Shown here: one piece after another, positions 1-10,935 of the stretch
Layout: every line of letters begins with the position of its first letter
Numbering within the stretch: position 1 is the stretch's first letter
From: Berberis thunbergii
Lineage: Eukaryota > Streptophyta > Magnoliopsida > Ranunculales > Berberidaceae
Length of the DNA stretch: 64,000 nt
Direction of reading: 5' to 3'
Assembly (NCBI GenBank): GCA_003290165.1
Contig: QNQO01009193.1
Location: 1 to 64,000, forward strand
Position numbers and translations under genes: made by a program
Notes under the pieces: generated by a model
Database searches by the model: none
What the model saw: only the letters and a program-made list of their open reading frames with translations
What the model was told of the DNA's origin: nothing

Positions 1-299
1 TGGATCATGTTCCAAAACCCAAGAAATTAGTATAGTGTAGGAAGGATGTACTGTGAGTAGGGTTTGAAATTACCTTATGTTGGGGTATTTCTCACATGAG
101 CCACGCGGCCGTTGCTGGAACGAGAAGTCGAGGTGGCTTCGACTGAGAGAGTAATCATAACCTTGGAGCATGTCTTCTCGACATGCGCGTTGTCATTCCC
201 GATGTGTTCCGTTGGAAATTGACGAGGCTTTAAGAAGCAGGCTGGGGAGAAGCGGCTTGTATCAGTTTCAACCCGTTGGACACTGATGGCTCAAGAGGG

Positions 300-845
300 G
301 CTCATTTGGAGGACCAAAAGACGGTAATCTAGCAGAGGCTGGTATCCGAAAGGGACGAACTTAGGCAAGAGTTGAGTCGAATTCGCCAAGAAGTCGAAGT
401 TGCATAGGATAATGCGGCTAAGGCGTGTTCTAAGATGTAATTTTTTGATGAAGAGAGCGTTTCGAAGGAAGCTGACTGGGCTGCTGAGAATCAACAGTTG
501 GAATCCAATGTGGAGTTCTATTCCCGCAAGGCGAGAAAGGCTGAGGACCAGCTTGAATTGGGGTGGCATGAGCTTAGTGTTGTGAATAACAGTCTGGCCA
601 TGAGCAGTCTTAGGTCGACACACTAACTAGCAAGTTGGAGCTGCTGGAGCATGAACTTGTTGACACGAAGGTGCGAGAGGAAGAACTTCTTTAGGAGCAA
701 GGAAAGCACGAGTTTCGCTAGGTTGTACATGGCTAGCTAGAGTTGTTGGCGCTGATGAAGGAGGAGCATCCGAAGTGGGATCTTGTCCTATATAAGGAGA
801 TGTCATATGTAGATTTGTCTGTTACCTTTGCATCGTCGGACGAAG
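300..845 (+). pseudogene. Antisense ORF (plant 'putative gypsy-type transposon' protein), C-terminal coiled coil, copy A
   Basis: A degraded plus-strand reading frame rich in charged heptad-like residues (for example RERDELRQELSRIRQEVEV at about 330-400). It is broken by in-frame stops near 403 and 438. The stretch at 630-800 matches 17150-17320 of copy B closely in DNA, including the end that reads MKEEHPKWD-like in A and MKEKHPEWD-like in B. It is therefore the tail of the antisense protein carried by the Tat element, opposite in sense to gag-pro. The N-terminal part lies left of the window. The cellular role of these antisense proteins is not established. It is not expected to be functional here. 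Confidence 0.6.
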
Positions 846-1234
846 AAGACAATGTGGACTTTGATGCCTAGACCGTGGTGCGTGTTGACGCTATCCCTGT
901 TCCAACTTCCATTAGGCTTAGCTTTTCTATTTCTTTACCTTCTCTTGATATGGAGTAACCTTGGTGTGATTGTGCACCTTGTTGCCTTCCAACTTCTATT
1001 GTATGTTTTTCTTTTGCCTTGTAAACCGTAGAGTTTTTTTACAGCTAGGTGGAATGCTTGTTTTCGTCAGTCGAAATATATTGTTGTTTTAGGTTGTTCT
1101 GTTACAGGTTAGGGTTTAACCAACAGAAACCATTCCTAGTCAAGAGTTGACTAGGCTTCCTCAGTCATTGTATGTAATTAATCATTATGCGTTAGCGGAC
1201 TAGCACTGACTTCTGCTCTTTATTCCTTCAGCCT

Positions 1235-2636
1235 TTGTGATCCGCGTCGAGCGGATTAGGTCTCGTGTACAGGAAGTCGTCGCCATCGATCGTGAACTGG
1301 TTGAAGTTACCTGGAAAATTCAACGATCATTTGTTTGTATTAAGGGTAGTGATCCTTGGGGAGTCGTCGTTACCAGCGGACCGGCGCTGACTAGATTTCC
1401 ACTTCCTCCGCCATCCTGATCAGCGCGAAGTGGATTAGGTTTTGGGCACCAGAAGTCGTCGTTATCAGTCGCAAACTGACTGGGCTTAACTGGCAAGTTC
1501 GGCAATCATTGTCTGCATTGAGGGTAATGATCTCTTGGCGAGTCGTTGTCATCAAGGGACCAATGCTGACTAGACTCCCATTTTCTCCACCATCATGATC
1601 CACGCAAAGGGGATTAGGCTTTGGGCACTAGAAGTCGTCGTCATTAATAGCGAACTGACTAGGTTTATCTAGCAAGTTCGACAATCATTGTCTGCATTGA
1701 GAGTAATGATCCCTTGGTGAGTCGTCGTCATCAGCGGACCCAGCGCTGACTAGACCCCACTTCGTCTGCCATCGTGATCTGCGCGAAGTACAATAGGCTT
1801 TGGGCACCAGAAGCCTTTGTCATCAGTTGCGAACTGACTGGGCTTACCTGACAAGTTCGACGATCATTGTCTACATTGAGAGTAATGATCCCTTGGCGGG
1901 TCGTCGTCATCAGCGGACCAGCGCTGACTAGACTCCCATTTCCTCCGCCATCGTGATTCGTGTGAAACAGATTAGGCTTTGGGCACCAGAAATTGTCAAT
2001 CATCAGTCACGAATTGACTGGGCTTACCTAGCAAGTTCGACGATCATTGTCTGCATTGAGAGTAATGATCCCTTGGGGAGTCATCGCCATCAGCGAACCA
2101 GTGCTAACTAGATTCCAACTTCTTCCTCCATCGTGATCTGCATGAAGTGGATTAGGCTGTGGGCACCAGAAGCCTTCGTCATCAGTCCGCGACCAGACTG
2201 GGCTTACCTGGCAAGTTTGGCGATCATTGTTTGCATTGAAAGTAATGATCCCTTGGCAAATCGTCGTCATCAGCGAACCAACGCTGACTAGACTCCCGTT
2301 TCCTCCGCCATCGTGATCTATGCGAAGCGGATTAGGCTTTGGGCACCAAAAGCTGTCATCATCAGTTACGAACTGAATGAGCTTACCTGGCGAGTTCGAT
2401 GATCATTATCTGAATTGAGAATAATGATCCATTGGCGAGTCATCGTCATCAGCGGACCAACACTGACTAGACTCACACTCTCTTCGCCATCGTGATCCTC
2501 ACAAAACGGATTTGGCTTTGGGCACCAGAAGTGGTCGTCATCAGTCGTGAGCTGACTGGGTTTACCTGGCAAGTTCGGTGGTCATTGTCTGCATTAAGAG
2601 TAATGATCCCTTGGCAAGTCGTCGTTACAAGGCGTG
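1235..2636. repeat. Tandem array of ~180-bp units (Tat 3' region, copy A)
   Basis: About eight diverged head-to-tail units. The marker 'GATC..CG.GAAG.GGATTAGG' recurs near 1240, 1417, 1597, 1775, 1955, 2134, 2315 and 2494, a spacing of 177-181 bp. Each unit also contains a GGGCACCAGAAG motif, a GACTGG.CTTACCTGGCAAG motif and a repeated CAATCATTGTCTGCATTGAG segment. The array lies between the antisense ORF and the internal region, the hypervariable 3' zone where Tat elements are known to carry tandem repeats that can seed satellites. Short ORFs here repeat with the same period and are not genes. The array is cut at 2636 by the chromovirus. Confidence 0.85.
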
Positions 2637-3021
2637 TGTCACGGACTAGTAATTCGTGCGACACTAGCTATCCAATTCACTAGTAAGCCTATTGAGTAGT
2701 TACTTTGACGGGCACAAATATTAACTTGAGAATGCACAATATCAATCTGTAGACAATATAACAATGCACAATAGTCAGTAAAAGCTCTCATTCACATTCA
2801 ATAGATTACAATGGGGAGGAACGTTCGGAAGGACGTTGCTCAAGACTAGTTTGATGCTATCGATCGATGGAAATACAAGTTTTAAGTTGAAAAGCAATGC
2901 AAAGAAAATAATAAAAATGCTAGCGGTACAGTCTGGCCCGACTATGCAATGGAGGCAACACGTCCTCATAGTCAAGAGCTCAAACCTTCCCTCTATAATA
3001 TAGATGCTAAGCATTTGGGCA
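2637..3021 (-). repeat. Chromovirus 3' LTR
   Basis: This 385-bp repeat starts TGTCACGGAC and ends TTTGGGCA. It pairs with 7711-8095, which has the same length and only scattered substitutions. Being next to the chromodomain end of pol, it is the 3' LTR of the minus-strand element. Confidence 0.92.
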
Positions 3022-3044
3022 CTAGTCCTGACACTCTTCCACAC

Positions 3045-6000
3045 TCAATTCGCTGACGCCCTCGCAACGAACTTTTCCAAGTACTCTTCCAGCTTTGAGA
3101 GGTATGGCAGCAGATGCTCGACTAGCTCCCAACTGATCTCTGAAGGAGGTTCATCCTCCTACTTGACCAAATACTCTCTATCCGGGCCTGTGTTGTTGAT
3201 GAGGCGGTCAGCTAAGATTTCTTCCACTTCTCGATGTGGCTTAGTAGGATGCTTAGGCAATGCTCGTGTAGATACATTTCTTGTGGGATCAGTGGCATTT
3301 GCATGGTAGGACTTCAAGTTACTAGCATGGAAGACAGGATGGGTGAAACGGAGCCAATGTGGTAACTTGACGTGATAGGAGACTTTGCTGACTTTCTCAA
3401 TAATCTGTACCGGTTCCTCATACTTGCGAAACATATTGTTGTGTGCTCTAGCTGTCCTTTTATACTTGTTGAACATATCTAGCTTCACCAATACCAAGTC
3501 CCCGACTTCAAAAGGATCAATTCGTCGTTTCTTGTCGGCCCATTTCTTCATGTGACGGGAGGCTTTCTCAAGATAGGCTCGAGCAACTTCAATGTTTTTC
3601 TGTCAGGCTTTGACAAATTCAAGAGCTCTTGGGCTGCGTCCTTGGTATCTGGTAAGTACTGTATGTGGTGTCAATGGTTGCTGACCAGTAACCAACTGAA
3701 AGGGGCTGGAGTGAGTAGCTGAGCTCTTTTGTAAGTTGAAACAGAATTGTGCAACATCAAGTAGTCCCACCCAATTTTTCTGGTTTGCACTTACAAAATG
3801 AAGAAGGTATTCTTCAAGCATAGAGTTAAAGTGCTCAATCTGTCCGTCAGATTGGGGATGTTGGCTTGTCGACATATTAAGTTTGGATCCCAAGAGCTTG
3901 AACAACTCCTTCCAGAACTTTCCTGTGAAGGGAACATCACGGTCGCTAACAATGTTTTCGGACAGTCCCCAATACTTCACTACATACTTGAGGAACAATT
4001 GCGCCGTATCTTCGGCTGTGCAAGTCAGTCCGTTCGGCACAAAGGTCACATACTTTGAGAATCGGTCAACAACTACAAGGATACTCCTGAAATCCTCCAC
4101 TTTCAGTAACCCCGTAATGAAGTCCATGGAAACACTTTCCCAAGGACGAGTTGGAACAGGCAGAGGTCTAGTAAGCCTACTGGTCGATCTCTTTCAACTT
4201 TATCTTGCTGGCAAATAAGACATGTTCGAACATAGGCCATTACATCCTCCTGTATCTGCGGCCAATAATACCCCCTCTCTAGCAATGCAAGTGTTCATCT
4301 CCAACCTGGATGTCCGGCCCAATGGGTGTCGTGGCATTCTCTCAAAAGTTCTTTCCTCAAACCCGAAGTTCTCGGAACATAGAGGCGATTACCAGTTGTG
4401 AGTATTGTTCCATCTTTTATCCAGAACCGTCTAGTTTTGCCCTGCTTGATCAACTCTGTAATCGCCTTCACTTGTGGATCTGTTTGTAGACCTACTTTGA
4501 TCTTCTCCAAGATGGTGTGACTCGGACCAGTATGGGCTAGCACTGCAAGGTCTGCCCTTCTACTGAGTGCATCAGCTACATTGTTAGTGCGCCCTGGCTT
4601 GTATTCCAATACTAAGTCAAATTCTGCTAATTTTTTCTGCCATCGAGATTGCTTGGAGGTTAGCATCTTCTGAGTAAGAAAATGGCTTGCTGCAGCATTA
4701 TCCGTTTTAAAAAGGACTTGAGATCCGAAGAGGTAGTGTCTCCACACCCGTAAACAATGTACAATGGCTAGCAATTCCTTTTCCTGAGCTGAGTAACGAG
4801 ACTCTGTATCATTCAACTTTCGACTCTCATATGCTACAGGGTGACCATCTTGAAGTAAAACTCCCCCTAAGGCATAATCAGATGCATTTGTTTGTACTTC
4901 AAAGGTCTTGGTGATGTCTGGCAAGGCCAATACTGGATCTTTCATCACGGCCAATTTCAAGTCTTGGAATGAAGCTTCACACTGCCTATCCCATTCCCAT
5001 GTTCGGTCTTGTTTCAACAAATTTGTCAGGGCAACAACTCTCTTAGAGTAGTCCCTTATGAAGCGACGATAATAGTTTGCGAGTCCAAGGAAAAAACGTA
5101 GTTGAGACACGTTCTTAGGAGAGTTCCAATCATGGATTGCCTTGACTTTCTCCATGTCCATCCGAATCTTGCCATTGCCAATAACATGACCCAAGAAATT
5201 GATATGGGTCTGGCCGAATGAGCACTTTTCCTTCTTGACAAAGAGATGATTATCCCTAAGGATTTGGAACACTTCTCGCAAATGATGTAGGTGTTCTTCT
5301 ATAGTCCCACTATAAACCACAATGTCGTCAAGATAGACAACCACAGACTTGTCCAGAAGGTGACGGAACAGGCCATTCATAAGGGTGCAAAATGTAGCTG
5401 GAGCATTGGTCAAGCCGAAGGGCATTACTAGGAACTCATATGACCCATATCTAGTAGAACAAGCAGTTTTGGGTTCGTCACCAGCAGGAATGCGGACCTG
5501 ATGGTAACCTGATCTCAAGTCGAGTTTTGTGAAGTATCTGGCGGATCCAAGTTGGTCGAATAAGTCTGCAATGAGCGGCAGCGGGTATTTGTTCTTTATA
5601 GTGACTTTGTTCAAGGCTCTATAATCAACACAAAGGCGAAGACTGCCATCATGTTTTCACTGAAAAAGAACAGGTGCCCCATAAGGTGCTTTAGAGGGCC
5701 GAATGAATCCCGACTCCAACAAGCCATCTAGTTGTGTTCTCAATTCGGTCAACTCTGGAGGGCTCATGCGATATGGACTACGTGCGGGTGGCTTGGCCCC
5801 AGGGACTAACTCAATTTCGTGATCAATGAGCCTTCTGGGAGGTAGATTCTTTGGCAATTCATTCGGCATCACTTCGTTGAAGTCAGCAATAACTTGGGCA
5901 ACTTCCTTTGGGATTTTGCTAGTATCATCTTCCACCTCTAGCTTTGCCACAGCTAAGTATGTATCTTCTCCTTTGGCTAAGCCTCTCTTGACTTGGAGCG

Positions 6001-6532
6001 CCGACAATATTCTATCATGAGTTGTTGGTCGAATTGAGGTTGGTACAATGCGTAGTCTGGGTCCGAAAAACCCCAAGGAGTCCATGAAAGGTAATGGTCC
6101 TGCTGCAGTTCCTCGGAAGAATTCTTGGCCAAGAATCACCTTAAAATCATCAAGTGGAACGACCAAGAAGTTTTATCTTCCTTCCCATGGACCAACCTGT
6201 AATGGCACAGCTCTAGCTATACCATTAATAGAGATTGCCTCAGAGTTGACAGCTTTCAACTTACCCACATCTCCTTCTAAGTTCAGACCCACACGTCTAC
6301 CTTCATCTGGGGCAATAAAATTGTCTGTCGCTCCGAAATCCAACAATGCTTGGGAAGGGAACCCATTGATAGTGATGTCGATGTATTGCAAAGCCTTCTT
6401 GTGTGGGTGCTCATATATTTCTCCTTTGACAACATTGAGCTTGCATAGAGCTCCCATCTGGGAGGTCTCACTATTGGTGGGGTTCGAGCTCGATGCGGTC
6501 GAGTTAGAAGGTTCTGCTTGAAACAAAGACAT
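3045..6532 (-). pseudogene. Chromovirus pol: protease, RT, RNase H, integrase, chromodomain
   Basis: Domains in order: aspartic protease with LLDFGATDNFI (6173-6532), RT with YLDDIVVYS (about 4700-5700), RNase H with [13 protein letters not shown], an integrase H2C2 region (GHPGWR, then TCLICQQDK), an integrase core with D..D..E intact (MDFITGL, VSDRDVPFTG, SDGQIEHFN), and a chromodomain (REVEEILADR...YLVK-stop-EDEPPSEISWE). Damage: TGA in RT near 5643, TAA near 6175, a one-base deletion near 4170 between the integrase zinc finger and core, and TGG to TAG in the chromodomain near 3157. The first RNase H acidic residue is N instead of the usual D. The stop is at 3045-3047. It encodes the replication machinery of the element and is dead in this copy. 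Confidence 0.92.
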
Positions 6533-6534
6533 TA

Positions 6535-7683
6535 ATGAGTGTAGAGCTGGTTTGGATGGACATTTGCCTGTTGGGTGATCCCTGCTATTGCAAAGAATGC
6601 ATGGGGCAGGGGCAGATGGTCTCCACTGCCCAGAGTAATTTTGCCCTCCTTTGTTGTTGTAATTTGAGTTGCTAGAGCTGGCATTCCAATTTTTGTTGGA
6701 ACTCCAATTCTGGTTGGACGGCCGAAAATTGTAGTTTCCTCGGTTTTGACTTGAGTTTCCCTAGTTTTGGTGAGGTGAGTGAGCATTCGACCCTGAGCTT
6801 GAATTGGTACTGCCAGTTCTAGCTGTGGAGTGGTTTAGCGAAGTGGATCCAGTCATGGGCATATAATCGCTAAACCTTTCTACTGCCGCAATAGCACTTG
6901 TAATATCTGTCACCTTCTGCCTTTGCAATTCTGCTTGTAGAAGCGGCTGAGTTTGTTCCATGAAACAGAAAACTTTGTCCTTCTCAGACATGTCTCGAAT
7001 ATCTAGCAAGCAAGTTGAGAATTGTCAGACATAGTCTTGAATATTGCCTGTCTGTTTGATGGTGTGGAGCTTCCTCCTTGCTAAGAAATCAGTGTTCTCA
7101 GGCAAGAATTGATTTTTGAGTTCCTTCTTGAGGTATGCCCAAGTTCTAATAAGGATGCGACCTTCTTCCATATCTGTATATTTGGTTCTCCACCATAGTT
7201 TTGCATCACCTGCTAAGTACATGGTCGCCATGGTAACCTTGGCTTCTTCTGATTCGGGTTCACCGCGCGAAAATACTGCTCCAGATCAAACAAGAAGTTC
7301 TCTAACTCCTTCCCATCTCGTGCCCCAGCATAAGACTTTGGCTCAGGCACTTTCATCCTAGGGTGATCAGTCGTCCCAGTGGCCTTAGTCAGCAAACCAA
7401 CCCTTGCAAATAAGTCCTCCAACTGTAATTGGAAGTCACTCATCACCTGAGCTGTGGGGTGAGGCGACTCTTCCATAGCGACTGTCCGTCCGTCTAAGTT
7501 ATCAACGTGCTCAGCCAGCGAATCCACTCTGTCTGCCAGTGAAAAGAGTCCATCCAACTGACTAATCTGTTCTCCCAAAGTGTTCAGCTGGTCCATTCTG
7601 CTTTCTAGTCTATGCAGTCGACTAGCCTGTCGTTCCTCCATAGCGCTAAGGCGCTCATTTAGTTCATGCATCCTGGTTTGCAT
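6535..7683 (-). pseudogene. Chromovirus gag (coiled coil, capsid-like region, CCHC knuckle)
   Basis: The start at 7683 (MQTRMHELNERLSAMEER...) opens a coiled-coil N-terminus. A gag core follows (PRMKVPEPKSYAGARDGKE, then WWRTKYTDMEEGR and a NQFLPENTDFLARRKL segment) and a zinc knuckle CILCNSRDHPTGKC at about 6560-6602. Gag packages element RNA into virus-like particles. Frame changes occur near 7220 and 6780, and stops are present (one near 7024), so no intact gag is made. Gag and pol probably formed one polyprotein originally. Confidence 0.85.
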
Positions 7684-7696
7684 TCAGCAAGCTCTT

Positions 7697-7708
7697 GCTC
7701 TGATACCA
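7697..7708 (-). other. Primer-binding site, tRNA-iMet type
   Basis: On the minus strand this reads TGGTATCAGAGC, the classic plant initiator-Met PBS, two bases inside the 5' LTR. It fixes the orientation of the chromovirus. Confidence 0.93.
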
Positions 7709-7710
7709 AC

Positions 7711-8095
7711 TGTCACGGACTAGTAATCGGTGCGGCACTAGCTATCCAATTCACTAGTAAGCCTATTGAGTAGTTACTTTGACGTACACAAATATTAACT
7801 TGAAAATGCACAATATCAATCTGTAGACAATATAACAATGCATAATAGTTAGTAAAAGCTCTCATTCACATTCAATAGATTACAATGGGGAGGAACGTTC
7901 GGAAGGACGTTGCTCAAGACTAGTTCGATGCTATCGATCGATGGAAATACAAGTTTTAAGTTGAAAAGCAATGCAAAGAAAACAATAAAAATGTTAGCGG
8001 TACAGTCTGGCCCGACTATGCAATGGAGGCAACACGTCCTCACAGTCAAAAGCTCAAACCTTCCCCCTATAATATAGATGCTAAGCATTTGGACA
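7711..8095 (-). repeat. Chromovirus 5' LTR
   Basis: Second copy of the 385-bp LTR, directly next to the primer-binding site and gag start, hence the 5' LTR. By eye it differs from 2637-3021 at roughly ten positions (for example AATCGGTGCGGC against AATTCGTGCGAC near the start), so the insertion is not recent. Confidence 0.92.
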
Positions 8096-8340
8096 CTTTT
8101 CAAAAGGGAACATTGAGTTTTGAGACCATTAGGAAAGTCTTGAAAGGCCTCTGACCTTGGTTTCCCTGACCAACAATACTAGTCTTGACAGCGTGATAGT
8201 GCTGATTAAATTCCCACTTCCTAAATCGTCGATGCCCGCGCTAAGCGGACTAGGTGTCGGGTTGAACCAAAAGCTGTTGTGATAAACTTTGGCTGACTAA
8301 GCTTGCCTGGATTGAAAAGAGATTTCGCCTGCTAAGGGGC
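8096..8340. repeat. Remnant of the Tat tandem array right of the chromovirus
   Basis: After about 100 bp of unassigned sequence, array-like motifs return: a TGCTGATTAAATTCCCACTT stretch near 8204 and GCGCTAAGCGGACTAGG near 8238, as in the arrays at 1235-2636 and 17560-18990. This places the chromovirus inside the array. Confidence 0.55.
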
Positions 8341-9875
8341 GTGTGAACCTAGTGCTTCATGGTGTGGACGAAGTTACCCTGAATCAACAAGTAATCATCT
8401 GTAGGTACAATCCGTATGTCAGGATCGGCTAGGATCTTTCAGTGTTCATGCCAAGCATTAGACAGAGTGTTGTTTGAATAATAGGCCAAGCCCATGGGTC
8501 CGTTGAGGAAGGGCTAGGGCACAATGCGCTGCGTGTACGGCATAAATCGTGTGGTAACACGTGTACGACATAGGCTGTGTGACGGTTGAGTATCGATTAT
8601 TCCTCCTCAATTGATGTTGTTTTGTGTAGCGCCATTAATTTGAATGACGTGATCTGTGCAATTTCCTTGGGAACCGTTGTTTCCTTGTTTCCCATACTAT
8701 ATTCAATGTTTGACAGTTAATGCTGGAATGTCCGCTTGGTGAACCATCATGTTTATATAATGGTGTTTTCCAATCGTTGTAGATATTATCTTTCGTAGAA
8801 CTTATCTTTTGTAATGTTCTTGCTTGAAGAGAGTGTTTTGGGTTTTTCAAAGGCTGAAAGGGGATTTCCATCTATGGAGTCTCCGAATGTTCTGACATTT
8901 GCAAAGGTCAGGCACATAGTTAGTTGGTGTTATGCGTGGTCCCCTGCTATGGATGAGCATGTAGTTGAATCTGCTGAGATCTCGTAATTTCTTCTCATTT
9001 CACGGAGAAGTAGTATGGAATTTTCTACCAAGGGAGGTGCCTTGGTGTTACACCATACCACTTGTATCTTCGTGTGCTCGAATCCCGTTGCTAATCGATG
9101 GCTGATCAAAGTGTTGGTTGACGTGTGGTGTCTCTGGGTATGGTAGCTCTCAGTCGCACCTGCCATCGCATATTAAAAAATAGTATCTCTTAACGACGCT
9201 GTGAAATCATGACTGCGTCGTTGCTTGTGGCCATCCTCATCTACCTTCCTCTAAGCCCTTTGAGGAGGTTGGATAGACGGTGGGATGTCTCTTGAGGAAA
9301 TTAGTAGCCCGTTGCAAGGTCTACAATGCTGTAAGGAGAGTGTATCCTCATATTGATGTGACGGAGCAATCTGACTGCTCAGTCCTTTCAATCCCCTTTC
9401 ACACTTCGTTATTGTCTTCGGAAGGGGTCGAGCAACTTTTATTTTTGTTATCACTTGCACATTGTTTTTATCGGAGGGTTTGCAAGTTTTCATCGGAGTT
9501 TGTTCGCAGCAGAATTGTCTGAGCAAGTCTTTTACTTCAGTTCGTACTGTATTCAGATCCTTGTAGTGTTTAGTCTTTTGTATTCGCCTCAGGGCGTCCG
9601 TGATATGTAGTCTTTTGTATCTGCCTCAAGGTGTTTACTGTTACATCTTTCCAAAATAATCAATAAAATTTGTTTTTCGTAATTCTTTATTTATTTCTTA
9701 AAATGATTGTGAACCATAAACTTAATATCGATTATGGAAAGAAATAAACAACTTAAAGCAAACTAATTATTGACGGAGAGAATTTGATCCAAGCCTTGAA
9801 GTGAATTCAGGTTGTTCTCGCGAATCGTTTAGCAGTCTGTCGAGGCGTTACATAGGTCACTGAAGAGTAAACCTT
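8341..9875 (+). promoter_or_regulatory. Plus-strand promoter-to-polyA-like unit in Tat copy A
   Basis: A stretch with no convincing protein. On the plus strand it carries GAACCGTTGTTTCC near 8670, a TATATAA box at 8754-8760, a transcribed-like region with TTTTTCAAAGGCTGAAAGG near 8845, and AATAAA at 9662-9667 just after CTTTCCAAAATAATC. The same string of landmarks occurs in copy B at about 19440-20400. It runs opposite to gag-pro. Known Tat elements have one antisense ORF, and this would be a second antisense unit. Whether it is transcribed cannot be told from sequence. No intact ORF survives here. Confidence 0.4.
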
Positions 9876-10596
9876 CTAGAGGGGCGAATCTCCGTGCTGA
9901 CGGAATGTCGGGGGATGTGTGGCCTTTACGACCCGCTGGGCGGAAGAGCTGATTTCTCCTGTACCGCTTGAAAATGACATCTCTACCGTCTTTTGGCCTT
10001 GCAATAGGTCAGCCTGCTCTGCATGATGTAGCTGAATCTGGGAGAACTCTATCTGTTTTAATGCGGCGTAGTGGCAGTGTAGTGTCATAGGTTGGTCTCC
10101 ATGTATTGTTTTTTCAGAGTTGTTAGCAGTATACTTAACACACTGGTGAAGGGTGGAGACCACTGCTTCCATCTGGTGGATCAATGGTCTTCCCAGGATG
10201 AGATTGTAGGATGATGGTGTGTCTACCACTATGAAGTCTAGAAACAGGACATTCCTGAGTTGCGGCTCTTCTGCCACCGTAGCTAACATTATCTTTTTGA
10301 TGGGGAAACATTTTTCCCCGCTGAATCAGATCAGCGAGTTCCGAACATGTCAGGTTTTCCTCCTTGAGGTCCATGCTGCGGAACGCGTTGTAAAACAGAA
10401 TGTTAAGTGAAATTTCTGTGTCAACCAAAGCTCTCTTTACCGCCCACTTTGCAATGGAGACCGAGATGACTAAGGCGTCGTTATGTGGCGCTCGAACTCC
10501 TTGGAGGTCCTTGTACATAAAGGTCAAGGTGGAAATGGGGCTCTGGATCCTTGAGTGGCAGATGTGTCTGTCCTCATCCGCGGATTGTGTCATCAT
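9876..10596 (-). pseudogene. Tat retropepsin (aspartic protease), copy A
   Basis: Two overlapping frames together give the plant Ty3 gag-pro region: FMYKDLQGVRAPHNDALV, a catalytic-site region VDTEISLNILF (usual D-T/S-G, here D-T-E), then TPSSYNLILGRPLIHQMEAV and TLHQCVKYTA. A frameshift near 10200-10290 separates the halves. The substituted active-site glycine and the frameshift make it inactive. Its counterpart in copy B is 20815-21300. Neither copy continues into RT. Confidence 0.8.
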
Positions 10597-10639
10597 ATCC
10601 AGTAGTGTCCACTTGCGGGACCTGTGTGACTGACCTTCA

Positions 10640-10935
10640 TTTGATCCAACTCTATGAAGGACGTATATTATCCTTGGAGTCTCCTTCTCTATTTCTTTAA
10701 TATATTCCCCCTGTCCTTTGTCTATTCCGTTGGTTTCTCAGACTGCGGGAACTCTTTCAGTTTGCCTTTGCGGATCCAGTACTCAACTTTGTACTTCAGA
10801 CTCTTGCAGTCATTGGTGTTGTGGCCACTTTCCTTGTGGTACGTTCAGTACTCGCCGTTGTCGAGCTTGAGGATCCCTTGTCGAGTTTGTTTCTATGGAA
10901 GTTGTTCAGCGTCTCAGTGACCATCTCAATGCAAT
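10640..10935 (-). pseudogene. Tat gag C-terminal zinc knuckle, copy A
   Basis: Minus-strand reading around 10800-10860 gives EY-stop-TYHKESGHNTNDCK. This is the Tat-type knuckle C-x2-H-x4-H-x4-C with the first Cys codon changed to TGA. The DNA aligns with 29262-29490 of copy B. Homology ends near 10935, where the element is truncated. Confidence 0.6.

Larger units (their letters stand above)
2637..8095 (-). mobile_element. Ty3 chromovirus LTR retrotransposon, full length but decayed
   Basis: A complete element with two 385-bp LTRs (2637-3021 and 7711-8095, both TG...CA on the plus strand), a tRNA-iMet primer-binding site beside the right LTR, gag with a zinc knuckle, and pol in the order protease, RT, RNase H, integrase, chromodomain, all on the minus strand. 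The C-terminal chromodomain marks it as a chromovirus. The short LTRs and 5.46-kb size fit small clades such as Reina or Galadriel, but the clade is not settled. Several stops and frameshifts make it non-functional. The 5-bp flanks (GCGTG on the left, CTTTT on the right) do not match, so no target-site duplication is visible. It sits inside the tandem array of Tat copy A, since array-like sequence resumes near 8195. Confidence 0.92.
1..10935 (-). mobile_element. Tat-lineage Ty3 retrotransposon, copy A, truncated, non-autonomous
   Basis: This is a partial copy of the same element as 13984-32206. From left to right it shows the end of an antisense coiled-coil ORF, a tandem array, a plus-strand promoter-like unit, a minus-strand protease and a minus-strand gag zinc knuckle. 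All have counterparts in the same order in copy B. The left end is outside the window. The right end stops inside gag near 10935, so its 5' LTR is missing. A chromovirus (2637-8095) is inserted in it. No RT, RNase H or integrase motif is visible. An antisense ORF next to the 3' LTR is a known trait of the Tat lineage (Ogre/Retand type). The lineage call is an inference from this layout and the protease/gag motifs. Confidence 0.75.

Noticed and set aside
1235..2636. CRISPR-like array
   Set aside because: Whole 180-bp units are diverged throughout, with no short constant repeat and unique spacers, and the DNA is eukaryotic.
1320..2664. Series of minus-strand frames of 60-90 codons with repeated motifs
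   Set aside because: They recur with the 180-bp period of the tandem array and have no start context or homology. They are shadows of the repeat.
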